Below, in pieces: positions 26,058 to 36,149 of a stretch of DNA of 64,000 nucleotides. This stretch comes from JBGNFV01 sp049645705 (lineage in GTDB: Bacteria > Bacteroidota > Bacteroidia > Cytophagales > Cyclobacteriaceae), in NCBI GenBank assembly GCA_049645705.1, contig JBARUK010000002.1:1-64000 (forward strand), read 5' to 3'. Every line of letters begins with the position of its first letter. Position 1 is the stretch's first letter. The notes beneath the pieces were generated by a model. That model searched no databases. It was given only the letters and a program-made list of their open reading frames with translations, and was not told the origin of the DNA. The translations under genes and the position numbers were made by a program.

Positions 26058-29000
26058 CTACCCCCTGTGGCAAATAACATTATAGGGGCATAGTCGACAT
26101 TTTTTTTCATCGTCTGTCTGATCAAAGTCTACAACAGGATCGAATACCTCGTCCAGAAGACCTGTAAGCTTTTCCATGTATAAGCTTTCCCATACCGATA
26201 CATCCGTTATAGGTTTTTTGTCCATGGTAAGCATCATGCTAAAGTCATCTTTAAAGAGTTCTTTGACATTATACAATCCCGCCATAATCGGTCCGCTGCT
26301 CTTCGGCTCACCGCTTTTGTATAGATAGCCATACAGAAAAGTCTGTAAGGCCGCTTTATTACGCTTAGGATCATCCCTGTCGAAAAGGCTCTCGATGCTG
26401 GCGACCTGCTTATTGTCCTTACCCGTTTTGTAGTCTATCACTCTTACCTGCTCGCCTCTACGGTCTACTCTGTCTATAATACCCGTAAGTACGGCTGTGC
26501 CTCTGCTCACCGGTACGTCTAGTGTATAACCGGTCTTTTCCAGGCCGATAATCTCAAAGGGAGCATCTTCACGGTCTTTCTCCAACACCTTGGAGGCCAT
26601 TTGTAATATTATGTCCCGGGCTATGATGTTGCGTCCCTCGAACCTAAACTTCTGCGGCTCCTTCTCTCCTGATCCATAGTGTCTTTGAAATGCCTGCTCC
26701 ACAGACTCCGGCAAGTTCTTTTTCAGCATGTCGAAGTCCGCAGGTTCGATCATAGGGCTGCCCTTCCGCCTGGTAAAGGCATCATAATGAAGCTCCATGG
26801 CCTCATGAAGGATATTACCGAATATACGCTGGTCTATCTCCTCCTCCACTTCCTGAGATTCTTTGAGCCGCGCCACATACCGGAAGTAAAACCGCAGGCG
26901 GCAGTCCAGGTAAGCATTGAGCGCACTTGCGGTCAGCTTGTCCTCTGTTTCACCGGCATCGCCCGGCCTCAGCCACCGGCCCATCTTATCCAGTATGTTC
27001 TCTGTCTTCCGGATGGTGATGGACACCGGCTCCCGGCCGACTACAGGATTGCTCAGTATGCCGTGGCTGAACTTCCATGCCTCAGGCTTTTCGAACATAA
27101 GCTGATACAGGAACCTGCTCATACCGCCACTATTGCGCGAGCTGATGGTAGCATTGTATAATAAAGTGACCTTACCGGCCCGCTGCAGCAAGCCATAGAA
27201 GACGCTGGCACTCACTGCATCGGCATGCTCAGGGGTAGACAGGCCAAAAGCCCTCCGCAACGCATAGGGTACGTAGCTATTACTTGAAGCTACCGGTGGA
27301 AATACCCCCTCGTTCATATTGAGCACAATAACGTGGTCGAAGTCCAGATTTCTTGTTTCCAGCATACCCATGATCTGCAATCCATTAAGAGGCTCACCGC
27401 TGAAGGGGACTTTCAGGAACCTGGCCAGGTTCCTATATAATCGCAGAAAAGTATCCAGTGCTACTTTTAGATTGTTTTTTTCCAGGGTATCACCCAGCCG
27501 TTTGAGGTGGCTTTCAAAAGCAAATACGTACTCCAGCTCCAGGTCAGCCCGGCCGGTAGGCTGCAGGCCTGCCATACGATGGATCCGTATGTCTTTGAGT
27601 ATATCCAGCAGATAGGGAATGACCTGGTCAGGCCTGTCCAGCCACTTGAAAAGGCGGATCATTTGCTCAGGGCGGCCCTGGGAGGTAAACTCTTCCGGGC
27701 TTACCGATAGCAGGTTTTTACTCTGAATGTCCTGCAGAATAGCATCGGCCTCCTCTGCCATACGATGATAGACGAGCGGGTGCCGGAGGATGGATATGAT
27801 ATGGCGATAGTGATAGCTATGCCCTGCGGCATCTGCCTCGCGGCGGCGACCGGCTCGTTCGTGCATTTCTACCAGTTGCTCCAGCAGCCCGTACAGGCTG
27901 GTTTCACGAAGGGGGTAGCCCATAGTCACGTTTACCGGAAGCAGAGGATCTTCAGAGCCCTCCGGCTCAGAGGGCAGGGAGTACAAGACAGGGAAAAGCA
28001 TGGCTTCATCAGCCAGCACCACTACGGTCTTTTCCGGTTGCCGCAGCAGGTTTTTACCCGCCATTTCGTGCAGTATTTCCCCGGCTTTCTTGGCCTGACC
28101 GGTATCGTGTGGCACACCCAGCAGCGTCACCTCTCTGGTTACGTTACGCATGTCGGTAAACTGGCTATCATCAAAGGTGCTTTTAAAAACCGGGTGATCC
28201 ATGTATCGTCTCAGAAATACGCCTGCTTCCTGCTTAGGGTCGTCCAGGAATGACTGGTCAGCATCCCAGAATACAGATGCATTTCGCTCTTTTATGTAAA
28301 AGGACATGACCTGCTCCTCAGACCGGCTCAGCGCATTGAACCCGGCAAAGACCACCGGCTTATTACCCGGCAGGGCCACTTCCGCTATTTCACTGGCCAC
28401 CTTACGGTATATCATGCCCGGGTAGGCGACCTCTTCCTTTTCCAGGGCCCCGCGAAAACGACTGTACACTTTGTGCAGGTTTTCCCAGAGATGCAGAAAG
28501 TTCTTTTTCTCTGCACTGAGCTCACCACCAAAGGAGCTCCAGAAGTTGCGGACTATACGCCGCCTGTCTTCGTCTAGGTAAGAGAACTCCGCATCTATCC
28601 GTTTTAGCTCAAGCATATTACGAAACAGACCCTCGGCATCTACCAGGTAGCGGTCTATCTCGTCAAAATCACCCAGCAGCATCTCTCCCCAGCCATAAAA
28701 TTTATCGAAGCCTTCGTCGTAGCCGAGTACCTCTTTATAAGCCTGGTACAGGGTGAAAATAAGGGTGATCCGGTCAGCTTCCAGCAGGGAGCTGTGCTTC
28801 ATGATAAACTCTTCGATACTGTATATCTCCGGGCTCCAGATAGGATGTTTGATACGGGCAGAAAGGTACTTTCTAAAAAAGTAACCTGCCCTGCGGTTAG
28901 GGAACACCACTGTGAGCCGACCTATCTGCCTTCCGTGCCGGGTAAACAGGTTGGTTGCAAGCTCCTCCAGAAATGAATTTGATGTATAAGTACTGCTCAT
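26058..29000 (-). CDS. addB: AddB-like PD-(D/E)XK nuclease with Fe-S cluster motif
   Basis: Subunit B of the AddAB-type helicase-nuclease that processes double-strand breaks for RecA loading. The 980 residues include a helicase-like N-terminal part without a Walker A motif (TVVFPNRRAGYFFRKYLS) and a C-terminal nuclease: LHEAMELHYD, then DRVDRRGEQVRVIDYKTGK with the catalytic Asp and Lys. A cysteine at LDCRLRFYF and the final CRLCPYNVIC give the four cysteines that hold the Fe-S cluster in AddB. It follows addA by 12 bases in the same operon. Bacteroidota commonly use this pair in place of RecBCD. Confidence 0.9.
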   Translation of the reverse strand: MSSTYTSNSFLEELATNLFTRHGRQIGRLTVVFPNRRAGYFFRKYLSARIKHPIWSPEIYSIEEFIMKHSSLLEADRITLIFTLYQAYKEVLGYDEGFDKFYGWGEMLLGDFDEIDRYLVDAEGLFRNMLELKRIDAEFSYLDEDRRRIVRNFWSSFGGELSAEKKNFLHLWENLHKVYSRFRGALEKEEVAYPGMIYRKVASEIAEVALPGNKPVVFAGFNALSRSEEQVMSFYIKERNASVFWDADQSFLDDPKQEAGVFLRRYMDHPVFKSTFDDSQFTDMRNVTREVTLLGVPHDTGQAKKAGEILHEMAGKNLLRQPEKTVVVLADEAMLFPVLYSLPSEPEGSEDPLLPVNVTMGYPLRETSLYGLLEQLVEMHERAGRRREADAAGHSYHYRHIISILRHPLVYHRMAEEADAILQDIQSKNLLSVSPEEFTSQGRPEQMIRLFKWLDRPDQVIPYLLDILKDIRIHRMAGLQPTGRADLELEYVFAFESHLKRLGDTLEKNNLKVALDTFLRLYRNLARFLKVPFSGEPLNGLQIMGMLETRNLDFDHVIVLNMNEGVFPPVASSNSYVPYALRRAFGLSTPEHADAVSASVFYGLLQRAGKVTLLYNATISSRNSGGMSRFLYQLMFEKPEAWKFSHGILSNPVVGREPVSITIRKTENILDKMGRWLRPGDAGETEDKLTASALNAYLDCRLRFYFRYVARLKESQEVEEEIDQRIFGNILHEAMELHYDAFTRRKGSPMIEPADFDMLKKNLPESVEQAFQRHYGSGEKEPQKFRFEGRNIIARDIILQMASKVLEKDREDAPFEIIGLEKTGYTLDVPVSRGTAVLTGIIDRVDRRGEQVRVIDYKTGKDNKQVASIESLFDRDDPKRNKAALQTFLYGYLYKSGEPKSSGPIMAGLYNVKELFKDDFSMMLTMDKKPITDVSVWESLYMEKLTGLLDEVFDPVVDFDQTDDEKKCRLCPYNVICHRG

Positions 29001-29012
29001 GGGATTACCTTA

Positions 29013-32000
29013 TCAGAAAATCTGCATTTGACCGGATTGCTCCACTGAAACGACCTTTTGTATATCCACATATACCAGCCACCCGCTTATGTTCTCGTAG
29101 CCCATCGCCTCTATCTGGCTCATGTAGCCTTGTATCTGCGCATGGTGCTGTGACTCTTCGCTGCCTGTCTTAAAGTCCAGTACGGTAATGGACCTGTCTT
29201 TACGGATGACCCTGTCGGGGCGGTATACCTTGCCGCCCGGTGTTACCAGTTCGGCCTCCCGCTTTACCTCGTACCCCTCGCCAAACCAGTCCTGCATCTC
29301 GGGCATTTCACCAAGCTGGTTCAGCAGGTCATCGTAGTCCTTCTTTTCAGAGTCGGTAATGCCAAACCTGAAAGCCGTTTGCCGCAAGCTCCTGCTTTTG
29401 TCCTGCCAGGTATCCATACCGGCCAGTATCTCATGGATCACGGTACCCCGGCTGCGTGCCTCGTCGCTGTCCGTCTCCGGGCGGCCGGGGCGGTAGGGTG
29501 ACCTCGGCCTTATGATCACCCGACTGCCAATGTCTACAGTAACGGGGTAGCGGTTCAGCGTTGGCTTCTTTTCAGCTTCCTCTTTCAGGTCAGCTTCTCT
29601 GTTCCTATCCAGTGAGCCATAGGTAAAGACCTCCTCTTCCTCACTATAGTGCATCTTCAGGAAAAATTCCTCATTTGCATGCTCAAGTGGCGTATGCGCC
29701 ACTGCCTGGTGCAGCAGGTGGCCGGCAGTTTTCAGCTTGGGCGACTTGCCCTCCGGCCTGGCAGAGTGCGAGTAGACGATCATAGCACTCTCAGGCCTGG
29801 TAAGAGCCACATATAGCAGGTTCAGGTTGTCCAGATAAGCACGGGACATTTCCTCCAGGTACTCACCGGCAAAGTAAGAATAGGCCAGGTTGCTATTATA
29901 CCGAATAGGCAGAAATGGCGTACGTGAAAAAGGCTCGGGAAGACCTGCCGTACTGCACCAGAGGATATTGGTGGACCGTCCATGGTCCAGCTCCCAGTCA
30001 CAAAAGGGTATCATCACTACAGGAAACTGCAACCCTTTGCTCTTATGAATGGTCAGAATGCGGATAGCATTTATGTTTTCCGGCATGGGTACCGTACTGC
30101 TGTAGCCTTTTTCGGCCCACCACTCCAGGAAGCCGCCGATATCTGCTCGCTGCTCGCGCGAAAACTCCAGTACAAGGTCCTGGAATGACTGTATATACGG
30201 AAACTCTTCGGTCATATTCTGAAGAGAAAAAGCCTCTATGAGCCGTTCGGACAGCTCGTACAGGGGCAGCCTGGCTATGGTATCGCGATGATGCCAGAAC
30301 CGGGAGGGTAGTACAGCCGCAATGCTACCATCGTCAGGCTTACGAGGCCTTAGCAGGTCTGATATTGGTATGGAAAAGTCTTTACGTACGTAGCGATTGT
30401 AGTCATGGAGCAGGTTTGCCAGGGCTACCGTATCTTCGCGGTTGTGCAGGTGCCTGAATGCCTGGAGGAGTATATGCACCGAGTAGGCCGCCTCCACATA
30501 GAGGCTTTCGCTGCTTACCACCTCATAGTTGATGTCTTTGCGGGCTTCGGTACCGGATTTGTAGGCTAGCAGGCGGTCGGCTATCTGCTTGCCGTCCCTG
30601 GCTGTACGGGTAAGTATGGCAATGTCACCGGCAGCATACCCGCTGTCCTGCAGTTTTTCTATATCTCCGGGCAGCCTTCGTAGCACTTCGTCCTTCCAGG
30701 TAGCATTCGCTTCATCCTGCTCACCGTAAGCTTCGTCTTTGTCCTGCAGAAAGGTAACCTGCACGTATCCTGTCCCTGCTTTTTTACCATGGGGGTTCTC
30801 CTGGGAGGCATATTTATATACTTTCTCAAAATACTCCGCAGACTCACTGTCTGTACTGTCAGATACCTCACCGGCCAGTTTACTTTTCAGGATCTCCGGC
30901 ACCAGGGTAAAAAGCGCATTATTAAATTGAATGATCTCCTGGCTGCTCCGGTAGTTACGGTCAAGGCGGCGCTCTTCGTGCATTCCGCTGAAGTGCTGTG
31001 TCAGTCCGTCCAGCAAGAGGCGCCAATCGCCACCCCGCCACCGGTATATACTTTGCTTTATATCTCCTACTACCATGCTAAGCATGCCCTGGGAGATGGT
31101 ATCCAGTATCAGCGGGTGCAGGTTTTGCCACTGCATTTGTGAGGTGTCCTGAAACTCATCTACCAGGTAGTGACGGATGTAGGCACCTACCTTCTCATAT
31201 ACAAAGGGGCTGTCATTCCCTCCTATCACCTGGTTCAGGAACGGGGCCGCGTCAGATATAAGCATCACCCCTTCCTCCTCGCGGTAGTCTTTCAGTTTTG
31301 CCGTCAGGTCAGTCAGTATACCAAATGTGTAGAAGTAGCGGAGGGCCTCTGATGTAGTGACATACAGAGCATAATCTCTTGTAAAGCAGTCAAACGCCTC
31401 CTGTAGTGACGGACGTAGCTCTCTCTCCACTATGGCAATGATCTCTTCCCTCCTTTTGCTGCTCTTAGAGGTCCACTTTTCCGGATCTTCCAGCGCATCC
31501 TGTACCCGCTTTCCGGGTATAAAGCCATTGGTTTTGCTACTGATCGTGCCATCAGCCAGTGCCAGAAGGTACCCGGCTACACCACTTTTTTTGTACGAAA
31601 AGTCGTCTACCCCCAGCCCACTCTGCTCCATAATGCCAATAGCCTTACGGCCACAGGCCTGCATGTCATTTTCAAATTTCTTTTTTTGGGCCGACAGGTC
31701 TTTTCTCAACCCGGTCAGAAAGCCCTTTTCCGATGCCTCCTGCAAGCCGGGCTCTATCTGCTTATAGTTTTCCCTGAATATCTCCCTGCCCAACTCCATA
31801 ATATTGGTACGAAGGTCCCAGCTCTTACTATCTTCGACCTTTTCCCTGGCAAATTGCACCAGCCACTTCGTCAGCCCTTTCTTAGGCCCTACATCGGCCA
31901 TTACCCTGTCCGCCAGTTCACTCAGCACCTTGTCCTGGTCTAACTCTACTTTAAAGCCACTCTGAAGCCCTATATCCCTGGCAAAAGCCCGTATTACTTT

Positions 32001-32345
32001 CTGGAAGAAACTATCGATCGTACTTACGTTGAATCTGGCAAAACCATGCAGGATATCTGATAGTGTCGATTCGGCCCGGGCCATGAGCAACGGTTCGTTG
32101 ATATCCAGCTCCTTCATCATGTATGCAGCCAGCACCGGTTCCTCGCCTTTTCTAAGTTTATCAAGAAAATTGATAATTCGATCTTTCATTTCCTGAGTAG
32201 CCTTGTTAGTAAAGGTAACTGCAAGAATAGCCTGGTATGTACCTGGCCCGGTCAGTGCCAGCCTGATGTATTCTCTGGCAAGTGTGTATGTTTTTCCCGA
32301 TCCGGCACTGGACCGATATATAAGAAATGGCAGGTTATCCTCCAT
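29013..32345 (-). CDS. addA: AddA-like UvrD helicase-nuclease
   Basis: The motor subunit of the AddAB complex, 1110 residues. Superfamily 1 helicase motifs are in order: Walker A SSAGSGKTYTLA (residue 13), ILAVTFTNKAT, Walker B LVDEFQDTSQMQW (near 393), GDIKQSIYRWRGG, LDRNYRS, ILTIHKSKGLQFP (near 770) and LLYVALTRPE. The C-terminus is a RecB-type nuclease with RGTVIHEILAG and YRPDRVIRKDRSITVLDFK, which contain the catalytic Asp and Lys. The gene is first in the addA-addB operon and divergent from the histidine kinase gene. Confidence 0.92.
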   Translation of the reverse strand: MEDNLPFLIYRSSAGSGKTYTLAREYIRLALTGPGTYQAILAVTFTNKATQEMKDRIINFLDKLRKGEEPVLAAYMMKELDINEPLLMARAESTLSDILHGFARFNVSTIDSFFQKVIRAFARDIGLQSGFKVELDQDKVLSELADRVMADVGPKKGLTKWLVQFAREKVEDSKSWDLRTNIMELGREIFRENYKQIEPGLQEASEKGFLTGLRKDLSAQKKKFENDMQACGRKAIGIMEQSGLGVDDFSYKKSGVAGYLLALADGTISSKTNGFIPGKRVQDALEDPEKWTSKSSKRREEIIAIVERELRPSLQEAFDCFTRDYALYVTTSEALRYFYTFGILTDLTAKLKDYREEEGVMLISDAAPFLNQVIGGNDSPFVYEKVGAYIRHYLVDEFQDTSQMQWQNLHPLILDTISQGMLSMVVGDIKQSIYRWRGGDWRLLLDGLTQHFSGMHEERRLDRNYRSSQEIIQFNNALFTLVPEILKSKLAGEVSDSTDSESAEYFEKVYKYASQENPHGKKAGTGYVQVTFLQDKDEAYGEQDEANATWKDEVLRRLPGDIEKLQDSGYAAGDIAILTRTARDGKQIADRLLAYKSGTEARKDINYEVVSSESLYVEAAYSVHILLQAFRHLHNREDTVALANLLHDYNRYVRKDFSIPISDLLRPRKPDDGSIAAVLPSRFWHHRDTIARLPLYELSERLIEAFSLQNMTEEFPYIQSFQDLVLEFSREQRADIGGFLEWWAEKGYSSTVPMPENINAIRILTIHKSKGLQFPVVMIPFCDWELDHGRSTNILWCSTAGLPEPFSRTPFLPIRYNSNLAYSYFAGEYLEEMSRAYLDNLNLLYVALTRPESAMIVYSHSARPEGKSPKLKTAGHLLHQAVAHTPLEHANEEFFLKMHYSEEEEVFTYGSLDRNREADLKEEAEKKPTLNRYPVTVDIGSRVIIRPRSPYRPGRPETDSDEARSRGTVIHEILAGMDTWQDKSRSLRQTAFRFGITDSEKKDYDDLLNQLGEMPEMQDWFGEGYEVKREAELVTPGGKVYRPDRVIRKDRSITVLDFKTGSEESQHHAQIQGYMSQIEAMGYENISGWLVYVDIQKVVSVEQSGQMQIF

Positions 32346-32542
32346 GAAAACAGATGATTATGAATATTTTCAGTAATACAGGGCAACTTTTTTCTTACAA
32401 AAAACAATTATCCGTAATTCCAGTATTCTTTTTTTTGATTTTCCTTCATAAGCAGAGTCATTTCAATAATTTCACATTCTAATCAGATAAGATTTTATTG
32501 ATCCTCACTGTCTGATTTTTTTATAAAAAAACAACTGTACGC

Positions 32543-35500
32543 TTGAGTCCTAATGTAAGCACCATTAAAATACTAAAAAGCCTCTTGGAGTCAGACTCAA
32601 GGGGCATTGCTGTTTTTTCATGTACGTCTATAGGTAATGGTGACAATGAAATAGTTCTGGAATTTGCTAACGACCTGTACTCTAACATAGTAGATTCTAT
32701 TGAAGACCACTTAGAGAATATTCCGGTTACTATAAGACACCACGTAGCTTCCTGCTTTCATACGGGAAAATCCGAAGAGTTTGACATCAATCTTAAAGCA
32801 AATGGTCTTTACTACCGGGTAAAAGCAAAAGTAGTAAAGAGTGATGAACTGATCATATGTTATCTCTTCGATGATCAGAAAGTATTTGACAGGCCGACCT
32901 TTGCTTCCAAAATGCTGGAACATACCCAGGATCTTGTTGCCGTAGTGGATAACAACTACCGGTTCATTCTCTTTAACGCCCCTTACCGGCGGGAGATAAA
33001 ACAAGTATACGGCGTAGAAATGAGCCCTGGCATGACGCTTCTGGAAGCTGTAGCCCATAACCAGAAGGATTACGAAAGCGCACTTCCTGCCTGGCAGCAG
33101 GCATTTAAAGGTATAGAAACAAGGGCTGAAGGTACTTTTGGAAACCTGAGAAAGGTGATTTATGAGTATCACTTCAACCCCATAAAAGACAGTGATGGAC
33201 AGGTAAGATCGGCTGTGCTTACTGTCCGAAATATAAATAAGTTCAGGCAACTGGAAGAAGATAGCGAGGACCGAGGCAGACTCCAGAATTTGTTGAACCA
33301 ATCCCCCGATGTAATCTTAAAGATTGATTCATCGCTGACCTGCCAGTATGTTAATGGGTCCGTTAAGCGATTTGGTATCAATTATGGAAAGATAATTGGT
33401 AAGAGCTTCTATGACCTCAATATCTCTGAACCGGTAAGAAAAAAACTGGAACCTTATTTCGAGGCTGTTTTTAAAGGCAAGCGCGTAGAAATATTTGATT
33501 CATTTGTGATCAGAAAGAATGATTATGACCTGCATATCATTTTCATTCCCCAGGTAAATGACGATGGTGATGTAGAGTCTGCCATCATCGTCTGTCATGA
33601 TCTGACAAGCCTGAATACCCTTAAGCAGAAATTCAAAGCCATATTTGACGGAACATTCCAGTTTATCGGCCTTATAGATAAGGACGGTAAGATCATGGAG
33701 GCAAATAAAACAGCCCTCGATTTTGCCGGAATTACCATAGAAGAAATAGCAGGTAGTTACATCTGGGAAACTCCCTGGTTTTTTGGAGAAGTTATCAACT
33801 TTATCAAAGATTCCGTACAGCGTGCTGCAGCCGGTGAGTTCGTGCGACAAAATATACCTATCCAGGACAAGGATGGAAATAAGATTATCATTGATTTCAG
33901 TCTCAAACCAGTAAGAAACGATAAAGGTGAGGTAATCTGGCTTCTGCCTGAAGGAAGAGATATTTCTGAACTTATAAAAGCTGAGGAAAAGCTGGAGGAA
34001 ATAGCAGAGTTCACCTTTATGGCAGACAATCTGCCTATTATTATATGGACAGCTAACCCTGACGGTGAAGTTCAGTATGTAAACGAGACCTTTTTCAAAT
34101 ATACAGGCGTTACTGGTGAGGAACTTAAGAAAGGTCGGCTCGGCGAACTCCTCCTTCACCCTAAAGAACTAAAAGTCATACGAGATACCTGGAAGGAAGC
34201 CGTCAGAAATCAACAGGCAGTGACCATGGAACACCGTGTGAGAAACCAGTCTGGCAGCTACTGCTGGTATATCTCCAAGATAAGCCCGATGATGGACCAG
34301 CATGGTAACCTTGTAAAATGGCACGGTACTGCGGTAGACATAGATAAACTGAAACGCACCTCCCTGGCGCTGAACAGTATGAACCGCCACCTGCAGGAGT
34401 TGACCGATGCCATGCCGGTCATTGTCTGGACGGGTGATAAGGACGGGGTCACTGATTTCTTTAATAAGAGATGGGTTGACTATACTGGCATGGAGGTATC
34501 AAAGTCCGTTAAGCATGGCTGGATGGATATAGTGCACCCGGACGACCTGCACAATTCGCAGAAGATCTGGTCAGATAAGATAAAAGCCCGCAGGGAGTTT
34601 CACCTGGAATACAGACTCAGGGGCAAAGACGGCTTTTACCGCTGGTTTCTGGAGGAGGGCCGCCCGTATTACGATGAGGAGGGCAACCTGATAAAGTGGG
34701 TAGGTACTGCTACGGATATTCAGGACCAACACGAAGCCAGCAAACAACTGGCGCTGAAGGCAGAAGAATTCCAGACGATGGCTGAAACCATTCCCCAGGT
34801 GGTCTGGACAGCTAACTCGCGAGGAGAACTCACCTTCCTGAGCCACAAATGGCAGGAATGGACCGGTATGGACATATTGGAAGGCCTGGATAACGGATGG
34901 ATGGCGTGTATCCACAAAGACGATCGCAGCAGGGTCAAAAAGAAGTTTGAGGAATGTCTGAAACAGCAGATTCCCTTCTTCTCAGAGTTCAGATTATGTG
35001 ATAACCACGGCGCTACCTTCTGGGTATTGGGGTTAGGCTCCCCATCTACTGAAAATAGTCAGATAACCAAGTGGTTCGGTACTTTTACAGATATCAGCGT
35101 ACAAAAGGAGATAGAGGAGTACAAGGATACATTTCTGCGAATAGCCGGTCATGAACTGCGCACTCCGCTTACCAGTCTTATGGCTACGCTGGGCTTATTA
35201 AAAAGGCTGCCTTTTGATGACCCTGACTTCCCGGGATACCTGCAGAAGTCGTACGAATCATCGATAAAGCTAAAAAACCTGATTACTGACCTACTCGATA
35301 TTTCTACGAATAAAAACGCAGAGCTCGCCTACAGGAATGAACCCTTCTCCCTGGATAATCTGATAGAAGAGATGGTGGAAAGCTACAGTGAATCTATCAA
35401 AACCCACGAAATAGTCTTGAAGGGAGAAACAGGCGCTACGATCAACGCTGATAAAATGCGAATTGAACAACTCTTTAACAACCTTGTTCAGAATGCAGTT

Positions 35501-35779
35501 AAGTATTCACCAGATGGTGAGAGTATCGCTATTGAAAGCCTTATGCTGGATGGTAATGCCGTTGTACGGATTAGCGACTCAGGGCTCGGTATTGATGATG
35601 CGGAGAAAAACCTTGTCTTTAAAAAGTTTTATCGCGCCGACAAACACAAGAACATAAGGGGAATGGGCTTAGGATTGTACCTGGCTCAAACTATTGCCGA
35701 AAATTATGGTGGAAGCATTACAGTCAAGGATGCCAAAAATAAAGGAAGTGTTTTTACGGTGACATTGAAAATTGAATAA
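32543..35779 (+). CDS. Cytoplasmic multi-PAS sensor histidine kinase
   Basis: A 1078-residue kinase without membrane helices. Seven PAS-like domains can be traced at about residues 8-115, 130-235, 245-355, 358-475, 490-600, 615-730 and 740-850; the last three carry WxG-type PAC ends (VKWHGTAVDID, IKWVGTATDIQ, TKWFGTFTDIS). They are followed by HisKA (FLRIAGHELRTPLTS, phospho-His near 872) and a HATPase_c domain with NNLVQNAVKYS, SDSGLGIDD and GMGLGLYLA. All catalytic boxes look intact. The start is TTG, since no ATG fits the first PAS domain. A stand-alone receiver gene follows, likely its partner. The signals are unknown; soluble PAS arrays usually sense redox state, gases or small ligands. 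Confidence 0.9.
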   Translation: MSPNVSTIKILKSLLESDSRGIAVFSCTSIGNGDNEIVLEFANDLYSNIVDSIEDHLENIPVTIRHHVASCFHTGKSEEFDINLKANGLYYRVKAKVVKSDELIICYLFDDQKVFDRPTFASKMLEHTQDLVAVVDNNYRFILFNAPYRREIKQVYGVEMSPGMTLLEAVAHNQKDYESALPAWQQAFKGIETRAEGTFGNLRKVIYEYHFNPIKDSDGQVRSAVLTVRNINKFRQLEEDSEDRGRLQNLLNQSPDVILKIDSSLTCQYVNGSVKRFGINYGKIIGKSFYDLNISEPVRKKLEPYFEAVFKGKRVEIFDSFVIRKNDYDLHIIFIPQVNDDGDVESAIIVCHDLTSLNTLKQKFKAIFDGTFQFIGLIDKDGKIMEANKTALDFAGITIEEIAGSYIWETPWFFGEVINFIKDSVQRAAAGEFVRQNIPIQDKDGNKIIIDFSLKPVRNDKGEVIWLLPEGRDISELIKAEEKLEEIAEFTFMADNLPIIIWTANPDGEVQYVNETFFKYTGVTGEELKKGRLGELLLHPKELKVIRDTWKEAVRNQQAVTMEHRVRNQSGSYCWYISKISPMMDQHGNLVKWHGTAVDIDKLKRTSLALNSMNRHLQELTDAMPVIVWTGDKDGVTDFFNKRWVDYTGMEVSKSVKHGWMDIVHPDDLHNSQKIWSDKIKARREFHLEYRLRGKDGFYRWFLEEGRPYYDEEGNLIKWVGTATDIQDQHEASKQLALKAEEFQTMAETIPQVVWTANSRGELTFLSHKWQEWTGMDILEGLDNGWMACIHKDDRSRVKKKFEECLKQQIPFFSEFRLCDNHGATFWVLGLGSPSTENSQITKWFGTFTDISVQKEIEEYKDTFLRIAGHELRTPLTSLMATLGLLKRLPFDDPDFPGYLQKSYESSIKLKNLITDLLDISTNKNAELAYRNEPFSLDNLIEEMVESYSESIKTHEIVLKGETGATINADKMRIEQLFNNLVQNAVKYSPDGESIAIESLMLDGNAVVRISDSGLGIDDAEKNLVFKKFYRADKHKNIRGMGLGLYLAQTIAENYGGSITVKDAKNKGSVFTVTLKIE

Positions 35780-35783
35780 AACC

Positions 35784-36149
35784 ATGGCAATCGATCAAAA
35801 AATACTGCTGTGCGAAGATGATCCGGGAGTAAGGGAGTCAGTAAGTATGTTATTGAAGATTGTGGGTTACGAAGTAGAGGCTGTTGATCGTGCGGAAAAG
35901 GTAAAAAGCATGCTTGAAGCATTTAATCCTAACCTGCTGCTTATTGATCTCTGGCTACCGCAACTGTCAGGAGACGCATGCATCAAAGAAATACGAACGT
36001 CTGAGTCTGATCACCTGCCTATCATACTTTTCTCGGCAAATACCGAAGTAAGAAGAATAGCACGAGAATGCGGTGCCGACGATTATCTTATTAAACCGTT
36101 TGAGATAGAAGAGCTGGAAAGCAAAGTAAAGATACTTCTGGAAGCCTGA
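35784..36149 (+). CDS. Single-domain response regulator
   Basis: A 121-residue receiver domain with no output domain. Acidic pocket EDD near residue 12, phospho-acceptor in LLIDLWLPQ (near 55), conserved Ser in LFSANTE and Lys in YLIKPFE are all present. It lies 4 bases after the kinase stop, so it is very likely the kinase's phosphate acceptor, acting by protein contact and not by DNA binding. ATG at 35784 is preferred over an overlapping TTG at 35772. It converges on the phosphatase gene with no gap. Confidence 0.92.
   Translation: MAIDQKILLCEDDPGVRESVSMLLKIVGYEVEAVDRAEKVKSMLEAFNPNLLLIDLWLPQLSGDACIKEIRTSESDHLPIILFSANTEVRRIARECGADDYLIKPFEIEELESKVKILLEA

Noticed and set aside
26058..32345. 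addA-addB as part of a defence island
   Set aside because: Their sequences are those of the normal repair helicase-nuclease of Bacteroidota, and no defence genes are adjacent.
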